Of a DNA stretch of 64,000 nucleotides, positions 55,675-64,000 are shown piece after piece. The notes under the pieces are model-generated. The model worked only from the letters and a program-made list of their open reading frames with translations, did no database searches and was not told where the DNA came from. Position 1 is the stretch's first letter. Each line of letters starts with the position of its first letter. A program made the translations under genes and the position numbers. The DNA comes from Cycas panzhihuaensis (taxonomy: Eukaryota; Cycadophyta), in contig CM041465.1 in NCBI GenBank assembly GCA_023213395.1, forward strand, positions 125,247,741 to 125,311,740. The letters run 5' to 3'.

Positions 55675-55760
55675 TGTCACGGGCCACCGTTACACCAAAA
55701 GCTTCAGGGTGATTTGGGAAGAGGACTTCCTCGTGATAGTTAGCGTCACGTGCTCCAACA
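55675..55760. repeat. 86-bp unit U2
   Basis: Second copy of U1, same strand orientation. It sits between F leader and the G LTR tail. The next five bases are GTTCT, matching (4 of 5) the GTTTT beside U1 on the minus strand. Confidence 0.85.
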
Positions 55761-55803
55761 GTTCTGTCCTACTTCTATCCTTTTAGGTGAAAGAACCGTT
55801 ACA
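55761..55803 (+). repeat. G 5' LTR, tail
   Basis: Matches 60833-60877 (GTTCTGTCC...GTTACA). Confidence 0.85.
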
Positions 55804-55805
55804 AG

Positions 55806-55817
55806 TGATATCAGTGC
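55806..55817 (+). other. G primer-binding site
   Basis: TGATATCAGTGC, two mismatches from the iMet site, two bases after the LTR end. Confidence 0.7.
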
Positions 55818-55951
55818 TTTGTTCTACAGCAGGATTTTAAGGAGATTTTTTCCACCAGGGGGAAGCAAATTTTGACCTGCTCTCCCATCCTAGGAATTTT
55901 GAAAGGATCCAAACGGAGTTAAGATCCAGGAAGATTAGATCGCCAAGCAAA

Positions 55952-56900
55952 ATGCCAAGATCCCAAGAATCAAAGGAACAAATGACAAATAACATGACAG
56001 CAGTCATGCAAGAACTCGTACAGCAGATCAAGAACCTTAATGTGAGGTTAGAAAAACAAGAAATAACCCACCCTAAAATAGAACAAACTCAGCATTCAGA
56101 TCAAGACACATACCAAGGGAACCAGGAAGGTAGGTTTAAAGAAGGATTCGTTTTTCAGTGAAGGAACATAAAATCATAGGGAATCCCAACAAACACAAAG
56201 ATCACACTGAAAATTTTTGATCCAAAAAAGATGCGGGACATAAGAGCATGGTTCCTCCAAATGGAAACACACTTGGCAGTAAATCAGACACCAGAGACAG
56301 ATATGGTTCCCATCGCCTCTCTGCATCTTTATGGACAAGCCTTAAATTGGTATTATTGGTGGAAAAAGATGCAAGGACCATAGCAACAAGAATGGAGGAA
56401 CTTTTGAGTAGTTATTATCAATCAATACGAAGACTCATGGACCATGGATTATTTCTCCCAGCTAACAAGATTACAGTAGACCAGATCGGTTTGAGAGTAT
56501 ACGAAACAATTCCAGATGTTACAATGCATGACTACATCAAGCATCCCCCAGGAATGTCTCATGGAGACCTATATAAGTGGTCTTAAGGCACCCATAAGAT
56601 TTTGCATATTAGGCCAACAACACAGAGCATTGGAAGAAATCATAAAACATGGCAGATGTGTCGAAGTTGAACTCAAAGAAACCAGGCCAACCTATGTGCG
56701 CAGAATAGAATTTGCACCACCACCTATCGCGAACTGGAATAGGTCAGGAGTTAAGTCGGATGCTCCTCTTGCAATCAAGAGTACGACGGAAAATCCTACG
56801 CGAGAAGAACACATAAAGAAAGGCACCTGTTTCAAATGTGGAGAAAAGTGAAACCAGGAACACTAGTACCCAGGGAAAAAGGTATTCATGGTAAATAACG
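55952..56900 (+). pseudogene. G gag and zinc knuckle
   Basis: ATG-led MPRSQESKEQMTNNMTAVMQ with a helical coiled-coil-like stretch, stop at 56159. It resumes with FDPKKMRDIRAWFLQMETHL and LNWYYWWKKMQG, the same block as E. Later QECLMETYISGLKAPIRF and TCFKCGEK with a stop in the knuckle. Confidence 0.8.
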
Positions 56901-57540
56901 AAAAATTAGAGATACCAAAACAAACGGAAGAAGACATAGTCCCAGATCAGGAAGACAACAATGAACAAATCGAAATTGAGCTGGATGAATTACTAGAAGT
57001 CGATACATATAATGTTTAGATCTCTCTGCAAGCCATAGCAGGACAAAGTACCACACCTCAAACACTATGATTCGAAGGGATGCTGAAAGGAGTTCCAATA
57101 GCAGTACTGGTGGATAGTGGGAGCACCCACACCTTTATCAACAAACCAACAACCAAGAAGCTAGGAATAAAGGTGAAGCCATTGAAAACTTTCCAAGTAT
57201 CAATTGCTAACGGAAAAACAGCGCCTTGCAGAGGGTTTTGCATAAACATCAACTTGAAAATCGATGAGTACCCTTTGAATTCCAATATGTTTGCAATGCA
57301 GATAGGTGGAATCGATGTAGTTCTAGGGGTACAGTGGTTGCAAACATTAGGGAATATAGTCATCAACTATATGACCAAGGTCACATGCTTCCGAATAAAT
57401 GGCACAAAATATATATTATGTGGACCAAAAAAGTCACCAATGCAACTAGTGTCGTCCCATAGAATGGAGAAGATCATGTGAAAGAAAGCGCCCACATACA
57501 TAGTCTCATGCCATAAGGTCGAAATCCAAGAAATATCAAC
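56901..57540 (+). pseudogene. G protease
   Basis: Acidic lead-in, stops at about 57018 and 57068, then an open 133-codon piece (57080-57481): VPIAVLVDSGSTHTFINKPT, SIANGKTAPCRGF and VVLGVQWLQTLGNI. The active-site DSG is intact. Confidence 0.82.
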
Positions 57541-58470
57541 AGAGATCCAACACATCTTGGATGACTATAAACAAGTATTCGAAGAACCGAAGGGGTTACC
57601 CCCTGCAAGAGAAACTCAGCATGCTATTAATTTAGTCCCAAGAGCCGCACCGGTAAACATAAGGCCATACAAGCACCCGTACCACAAGGAAGGAGATCGA
57701 AAACATAACAAGAGAATTACTCTCACAGGGCCACATTCAAAGTAGCATAAGTCTGTTTGCATCTACAGTGGTAGATGCCCCAAGAAAGATGGAACAGTCA
57801 GGATGTGCGTGGATTACAAAGGACTAAACAAGTTAACTATAAAGAATAGATATCCTATCCCCAAGATCGACGACTTGCTAGACAAGATACATGGGGCAAA
57901 ATACTTCTCAAAGATCGACCTCCAGTCAGGATACCATCAGATTTGAATGAAAGAAGAAGATGTCCACAAGACAACCTTCAGAACTCACAAACGACTATTC
58001 GAATTCAAAGTGATGACTTTTGGACTAACCAACGCCCCAGCAACATTCTAGGCCACTATGAACTCCACATTCAATGAATTCTTAAGGAAGTTTGTACTAA
58101 TATTTTTTGATGACACTCTTATATACAGCAAAACGTGGAGCGAGCATTTGGCGCACCTTAGATTAGTCTTAGAAATCTTAGCAAATAGATTATTCTTTGC
58201 AAACAAGAAAAAATGCTCTTTTGGCCAACAAGAACTGAAATACGTCGGTCATATAATTACTCCAGAAGGAATCAAGGTTGACCCCAAGAAGGTCCAGGCA
58301 ATAGTAAATTGGCCAACACCAAAGAATGTCACAGGAGTTCGCAGTTTCCTGAGTAGCAAGATACCTCAGGGAATTCATAAAAGGATACGCCAACATAGCG
58401 GCCCCACTTACGAACCTAACCAAGAAGGACGCATTCGCATGGAATTCAACAGCCAACAATGCTTGTGAAG
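57541..58470 (+). pseudogene. G reverse transcriptase
   Basis: HILDDYKQVFEEPKGLPP lead-in, then [37 protein letters not shown] and LIFFDDTLIYSKTWSEH near 58095-58145. The catalytic box is FFDD, both Asp present. Stops near 57744, 57945 and 58051. The thumb NWPTPKNVTGVRSFL then shifts. Confidence 0.83.
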
Positions 58471-58484
58471 AACTAAAGGGCACA

Positions 58485-58960
58485 ATGGTAAGAGCTCCAA
58501 TCTTAGCGATTCAAGATTTCTCTAAACCATTCATCTTGGAGTGCGATGTATTAGGGTTTGGCATAGGAGCCATCTTATTACAAGACAAAAGACCAACAGC
58601 ATACGAAAGTAGGAAACTGAACAACAGAGAAAAGTTAAAGCCCATTTATGACAAGGAGATGCTAGCTATAATGCAAGCGACCCACCAGTGGAGACAATAT
58701 TTGCTAGGGAGCCCATTTCAAGTATGAACAGATCACGATAGTCTCAAATACTTCTTAAGTCAAAAGACATTGTCAGACGAACAACATAAGTGGATGAGCA
58801 AACTACAATCATTTGATTTTACTATCATGTACAGAAAAAGAAAAGACAATGTCATCGCAGACGCCCTCTCAAGGATCCCAAAAGAATCTATCGAGCAGTT
58901 AGCATTACAAACAGTATCAGTGGCTACCCCGGCATGGCACGAGACACTAAGAAAGGAATA
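58485..58960 (+). pseudogene. G RNase H
   Basis: FILECDVLGFGIGAILLQDK, SRKLNNREKLKPIYDKEMLA, one stop at 58727, then KDNVIADALSRIPKES. Confidence 0.83.
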
Positions 58961-58985
58961 GAACAACAATCTGAGATACAAGCAA

Positions 58986-60010
58986 TTGATAGATAAAACA
59001 AGTGAGGATAAAACTGACTTGTATGAAATACAGCAAGGAATATTACTTAGGAAGGGAAAGATTTGCATTCCAAGAAAATCTGCACTAAAAGACATAATAT
59101 TACAAGAAGCTCACTCCACACCTACAGCAAGCCACATGGAGATCGACAAGACATATAGAAAGGTAAGAGTTTCTTTTTATTGAAAAGGATTAAAAACAGA
59201 TCTTCAAAAGTTTGTGGCAGAATGTGATACCTGTCAGAGGAACAAGATCGAATGCATAAAAATGCCAAGGTTACTCCAATCATTACAAATTCCAGAACAA
59301 AAATGGGACGAAATATCTATGGACTTCATAACAAGATTACCCTACTCAAAAGGGAAGGATGCAATTGTAGTCATAGTAGATCGTCTTACTAAATACAGCC
59401 ACTTCAGAGGGTTGAAATCAATAGTTAAAACCAGCGAAGTTGCAGAACTATACATGAAGGAGATCCATCGTCTACATGGTTTTCCAAAGGCAATCGTAAG
59501 TGACCATGACCCAAAGTTTACCAGTAAATTTTGGCAAGATCTCTTTAAAATCGTTGGTACAAAACTCAAGATGAGCACAGCATGCCACCCACAAACAGAT
59601 GGGCAAACAAAAATTGTCAATAAATGCTTAGAGGAATACTTGAGGAACTTCTACTTAAACAAACAAAAACAATGGCACCAATGGTTGCACTTAGCAGAAT
59701 GGTGGTACAACACCACCTACCACTCCTCAACAAAGATGACGCCTTCCCAGGCTTTATACGGATACCAACCACCATCATTATGAACTTGGAACGAACCATC
59801 ACAGGTCCAGGCAGTTGAGGAACATCAAAAGCAAGTGGAGGAGACCATCAATAGATTGAAAGATAATTTAGCAATGGCACGAAACAGGATGAAGCAACAA
59901 TCTGATTTAAAGCACTCTGAAAGACAATTCGAAGCAAGGGATTGGGTCTTTTTGCGTCTTCAGTTGTACAAATAGGCTTCCTTATAGAGAACAAGCAACC
60001 AAAAGCTCGC
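58986..60010 (+). pseudogene. G integrase, catalytic Glu replaced by Lys
   Basis: Zinc region EAHSTPTASHMEIDKTYRKV and CDTCQRNK. Core open at 59214-59783: SMDFITRLPYSKGKDAIVVI (first Asp), IVSDHDPKFTSKF (second Asp), then TDGQTKIVNKCLEEYL, where Lys stands in place of the usual Glu. C-terminal ARDWVFLRLQLYK region near 59935 with stops. Confidence 0.83.
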
Positions 60011-60089
60011 GCCTAGGTATTTTGGGCCATACGAAATCATTACCAAAATAGGTGAAGTCGCATATTAGTTAAGGCTCCCAGAAAACGCA

Positions 60090-60352
60090 AAAATTCATAA
60101 CGTCTTTCATGTTTCTTATCTAAAAAGGAATGTTGGGGAAAAGATAGCACCGCAGTTCAACATCTCAGAGCTAAACGAAGAGGGAAAAATGATGTTGGAG
60201 CCAAAAGGAATCCTGCAAACCCGCACTAGATCCCTCAGATCCAGACAAATCAAAGAACACTTGATCAAATGGAAGAACCCAGATGATGAAAATGCCACGT
60301 GGGAGAAAGACGAACGGATAAAGCAATTTCCGAACTTACTAGTGCATTGAGG
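60090..60352 (+). pseudogene. G integrase end and chromodomain
   Basis: HNVFHVSYLKRNVGEKIAPQ, then TRTRSLRSRQIKEHLIKWKN and NATWEKDERIKQFPNLLVH, a chromodomain-like end, stop just before the purine tract. Confidence 0.8.
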
Positions 60353-60370
60353 GCAAAGCACAGTTTCAAG

Positions 60371-60397
60371 AGTGGGGGGGTGGGGGGGGGGGGGGGG
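60371..60397 (+). other. G purine tract with very long G run
   Basis: AGTGGGGGGG followed by T and 16 G. The LTR start is placed at the T (60381) because LTRs begin TG, but the border is ambiguous. Confidence 0.6.
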
Positions 60398-60877
60398 CCG
60401 ACTTGAAGCGACCCTTGAGAGTCTGGCCAACCTCTATGCACTTGCTGTGACCAACTTCTAATGGATATTTGGGCGCATCTCTCCCTATCCTGGCCGACTT
60501 CATTAAGTCCCAGTTTGAGCGCCTATAAATAGGGACTTTTGAGGTCATTCTCCATCATCATTTGGTGAAGTGTTTCTTTTCATTTCCGGCCTTAAGGCAG
60601 CTGCAGATTTTCGGCCTTAGGCCTGCATTTCTGAGGAGGATCCTCACCTCAAAGAGCTTGGTGATTATTGCAGGTTGTGCTAGTACTTATTGAACTTCTA
60701 CTTGTACTTTTGTATCGAATTGACATCATATTCAACACTTGTAATTGATTTATATTTGGAGATATACGTTTATTTTGGTACTTCTTATATATGAAATTGT
60801 TAATTGTGTTCTATTATCTGTGAAATTTAGCTCTGTTCTGTCCCACTTCTGTCCTTTTGGGTGAAAGAACTGTTACA
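60381..60877 (+). repeat. G 3' LTR (about 497 bp)
   Basis: Ends GTTACA. TATA box CTATAAATA at 60523-60531. Matches the inverted front at 54573-54877 and the tail at 55761-55803. The following TTTGC would be the target copy. Confidence 0.85.
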
Positions 60878-63689
60878 TTTGCTGTCCATCATGAATTCAA
60901 TAGGAGCCACAATGAATATAGAATAAACGATACCTTCTTCAGAAATGCATCGATGCAAAAGTAGTGTTTTTCAATCTGCAAGCAGCAGTTTCTACAGAGA
61001 GCAGTAAGCCCAACAAGGTTGTTTCCATTGTGCAAGCAACATATTTGTACAAAAAGCAAGCCCGGTAGGACTAACTCAGTAAGACACAGGTTTCTTACTG
61101 GTAGGAGCAGGCCCAACAGGGTTATTTCAGAGAATAAAAAGTAGCTTAAGATTTTTTACAAAATGGAGCAAGCCAGCTAGGGCACAATGATGGCCAGTGA
61201 TGATTGCTGAACTTAATTTCTGTCCTGAGCTATAAAAGCAACTTCCTGGCTTTCATGCTATCCTTATTTTGTTGAAATGTTGCATCTCCACCCTGTTTCA
61301 GATTGCAACAATTTTGAAATTCTGGGCAATATTGTTACAAGCATGATGCAGCAAACTCAAGAGTTAAATCTTGCTTGCAATATTGTAATTTGTAGCTCTG
61401 AAAACTCAAATAATCAATTAATAAATTTGGAGTTGAGGAAATATGCTATAATTTTCTGTGTATGATTTAATCAACATCAAAACCAGCTTTTTTATTGCTA
61501 AAATCTGTATGATTTATTCAACATCAAAACTTGCTCATTTAATACTGAAACTGGCAGTAACTTTACATCAAAAGCAGCTCATTAATGCTGAAATCTGAAA
61601 GGTTGCAACTTGAAATCTGCTAAAATGTTCTAACTTTTGAACTTCATCTCATTTAAATCAGCTTCTTGTTTAATACTAATATCATCTATGTAGCAGAGTC
61701 ATAAATAAAAGCCACATTCTAAAGTTGGTCAAAAGCACTTTGACCATTTCACAGCATTTCAAAAACTACAGGGAATAATTATGACTGCCGCCCACAACAG
61801 AATTGAAACATATTACAAAGCTGTTGCAAATTTACCACCATGAATAGAACTCCCATGTCTACTGATGCAACAAGTAAATGCTGGTGTCGCATGATTTCAA
61901 ATGTCCAAAAAAGGAAAAGAAAAACAAGCTACCAAGGTACCAATGAATTCATGAGGTGATGAACTAGTAGACATGACACGTATTAGACACCAACAACATT
62001 ATGCCCAGTGCGATGTTACTATTAAAACAGATTTCTCTGCTGCTTTCATCAACATAGAAATAGAAATATAAATTATATTAATGCCCTCAAGTCACCAAAA
62101 ACAGGCAACAGGACTGACAAAGCAGAGTCAAGTTATGGCACAGCAAGGAATGACCAGAGTATCTCCAATCCAAAGCTAGCCAAAAACATAGGGATGTTGA
62201 TAAGAAAGCAAATAACTATCTCATAACAAATGTATGAATCTCAACATAACTATCTCTGGGAGGTGTAGACAAGCAACAACTGTAAGTTACAAGCACAATG
62301 TCCTGTCGATGAGCTCTCTGTGCCCTACTCCTCACCATCAATAATTAAAAAATCTCTAATTGCATGCTTAATAAAAGCATCAAGCGAGTTTGGTCTTGAG
62401 ATAAAAGGGAATTGATGATGAGAGATGCACAATACCTCGGTGCTTAATCACTTGAGCTCCATATTGCACGAAATTTGGAATGGCAAGTATGGGAGTATGC
62501 ACTTTAACCATCCTACAATTTGGGTTTGCAAGTTCCAATCAAGGGCAACTCCATCTTCCTGAATCCTCATGGAAAGCTCTTTCCATTGTTACTTGTAGCG
62601 ATAATTATGGGTGGGTTGATAATTAGTACACAATTCTCCAGAAAATTACTTATGCTGAACCAATATATCAACCTTCTAAGCACAAATTGCAACTGCAAAT
62701 AAGTTAAAAACAGCAGTCCAGAACTAGATAATAATAAAGCTAAATATCATATAATTGACGAACAAAATATGTATACAATGATGCTCAAACTAATCAAGTG
62801 TTGAAGCTGAAATAGGATCCCTCTTCAAGACAAGGTGCCCTCCAAAAAATGTAGCCCAAGAGCCAATAATTTACAGCAAGGAGAAAATCTTGGCCGGCTA
62901 AAACACATAATAAAGTCGGCTAGAAAATAAGTACCAAGTTGGTCACAACAACTGTACTAGGTCGGCCACAACAGCTGGGAAGAACTATAACAAAATATAC
63001 TTTATTAAAGTCGGTTTGTCAGCCATGTCGGAAGTTGGCCAACTGAGGGCATGCTACATTGCTCCTAGAGCAAACAACCTCACACTGAGCCAATTCCCTT
63101 TGCATAGAGTGTGAATTGAGCATTTTAAAAAAATTAAAAAAGTAGAGTGCGGATTGAATATTTTAGAAGTTTTAAAAAGGAAAAAAAATCAAAAGGAAAA
63201 AAATTAACAGAAAAACACAAATCAAAGAAAGAAAAACACAAACAAAAATTAAATGAAACCGTGCTCACAACCTCAATTTGCATATTTTTTTCAATTACAT
63301 AATTTCATTTTCTAGTGCTCTGAAAATGTGTCAAACTTGCAGCTACAAACCCAGACTTTCAGAAAGTAGGCTGGGTGCAAACTGCCAAACACACTGCAGC
63401 TTAGCTTGAGCTTTTCTTTTTGTTGTTGTAAATAATGCAAGCGGGCAAAAAAGAGCTACTTGCATTCTTAATTTATGAGAAGCCAATTTTTAGGAGAATA
63501 AGGAGGATTAAATCGGTTTCTTAAAAAATAAAAAAGATTCATTAATGTGAAATTCGTATTTTCGAGAAAGAATAAGAAGTCAATTTTTAGAGAGAAAGTA
63601 AAAGTAAGGCTATAACTAGGGAGCATTATTCATTTGGAAAGCATCTTTGGAGAATTGATATTTTTTTATTTAGACTAATGGACTAGAGC
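60878..63689. other. Low-information DNA right of G
   Basis: About 2.8 kb, AT-rich, no gene seen. It contains a tandem repeat at 61459-61609 and a stretch with several TCGGC words at 62890-63050 that recalls the GCCGACTT words of the E and G LTRs. Confidence 0.5.
61459..61609. repeat. Imperfect tandem repeat, unit about 48-50 bp
   Basis: Three units, each with TTYAACATCAAAA or TTACATCAAAA and an AGCT..TTAAT..CTGAAA-like part. Units start near 61459, 61506 and 61556. Confidence 0.6.
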
Positions 63690-64000
63690 CATTAGGGCAC
63701 TGTTGTGCCATTTGGGAGGAAACCCTCGCCTCAAAGAGGCCAATCACTGTTGTAATCTCATTTGATATTATGGTTTAGTTTACTGTTATAATCTGATATT
63801 ACTTGCTGCAATTCTGATATTATTCTGCGAAGATCTATTATCTATTAATATTCTGATTTATTGTGAACATCTAAATGTATTGATGGTTGAGATGCTAAAT
63901 TCTCAATTATTTATGGTATAACCATTACATTTTCTATCAATTTTCTGTGGGCATTGCCTCAATGTTCCAGACACAATCATCTGCAGATTCAGGTTACACA
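63690..64000 (+). repeat. Partial LTR of an E/G-like chromovirus, runs off the window
   Basis: GGAGGAAACCCTCGCCTCAA at about 63714 matches the block before the leader in E (GGAGGGTTCCTCGCCTCGAA) and G (GAGGAGGATCCTCACCTCAA). T/A-rich LTR-end-like sequence follows. Confidence 0.5.

Larger units (their letters stand above)
55761..60877 (+). mobile_element. Chromovirus G
   Basis: The 5' LTR tail is at 55761-55803 and its front is inverted at 54573-54877. The 3' LTR is at 60381-60877. PBS, gag, zinc knuckle, protease, reverse transcriptase, RNase H, integrase and chromodomain follow in order on the plus strand, with about fifteen stops or shifts. Gag and LTR features resemble E. Confidence 0.88.

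Noticed and set aside
54487-55760. A plus-strand LTR element with U1 and U2 as direct 86-bp LTRs
   Set aside because: Flanks CCACT and GTTCT do not match and no PBS follows U1 on the plus strand.

Overview
The window is plant nuclear intergenic DNA made almost entirely of nested LTR retrotransposons. Copia elements (order integrase, reverse transcriptase, RNase H) and Gypsy elements (several with C-terminal chromodomains) use tRNA-iMet or tRNA-Glu primer sites, and most insertions carry 5-bp target duplications. This points to a large, repeat-rich seed-plant genome. A gymnosperm is plausible, but the species cannot be fixed from the sequence. I found no convincing host gene, rRNA, tRNA gene or CRISPR array. 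Element names (A1, B, C1 and so on) are local labels.

Layout. 1-3512: Copia-A1, cut by the window edge, with gag and protease deleted. 3513-7113: old minus-strand Gypsy remains (J, possibly K), including an LTR shared by two tandem J bodies. 7114-37056: chromovirus B, target duplication CCTAT, split by two large insertions. The first is C1 (10065-17509, minus, CTAAT), sitting inside B's gag zinc knuckle. The second is D (17748-33700, minus), sitting in B's protease active site. D in turn contains C2 (22379-27990, plus, CTCAT) and E (28043-31332, plus, TAAGT). 37057-39685: an unassigned stretch with a 264-codon ORF followed by what looks like the start of another element's 3' LTR (H). 39686-55607: Copia-F, mostly on the minus strand, with the young Copia-A2 (47013-54286, CTTAT) in its leader. 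54487-55803: a rearranged junction. 55761-60877: chromovirus G. 60878-64000: low-information DNA ending in a partial LTR.

Three points stand out. First, C1 and C2 are independent insertions of one family that keeps gag, protease and the integrase C-terminal tail but lacks reverse transcriptase, RNase H and the integrase core. Chromovirus E shows the same layout independently. C1 also carries an extra sense-strand ORF before its 3' LTR. Second, F's 5' LTR lies in the wrong orientation relative to its body. The target duplication (atatg / catat) and two inverted copies of the PBS-leader show that a segment of about 1.1 kb (54487-55607) has been flipped. Undoing the flip restores F and exposes a small element of about 240 bp with 86-bp inverted ends inside G's 5' LTR. 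Third, A2 has LTRs that differ only by homopolymer indels, yet its interior is full of frameshifts and its leader holds a GC-rich tract of about 0.9 kb.

All calls come from reading the sequence by eye. Protein families are recognised from motifs, not from database searches.
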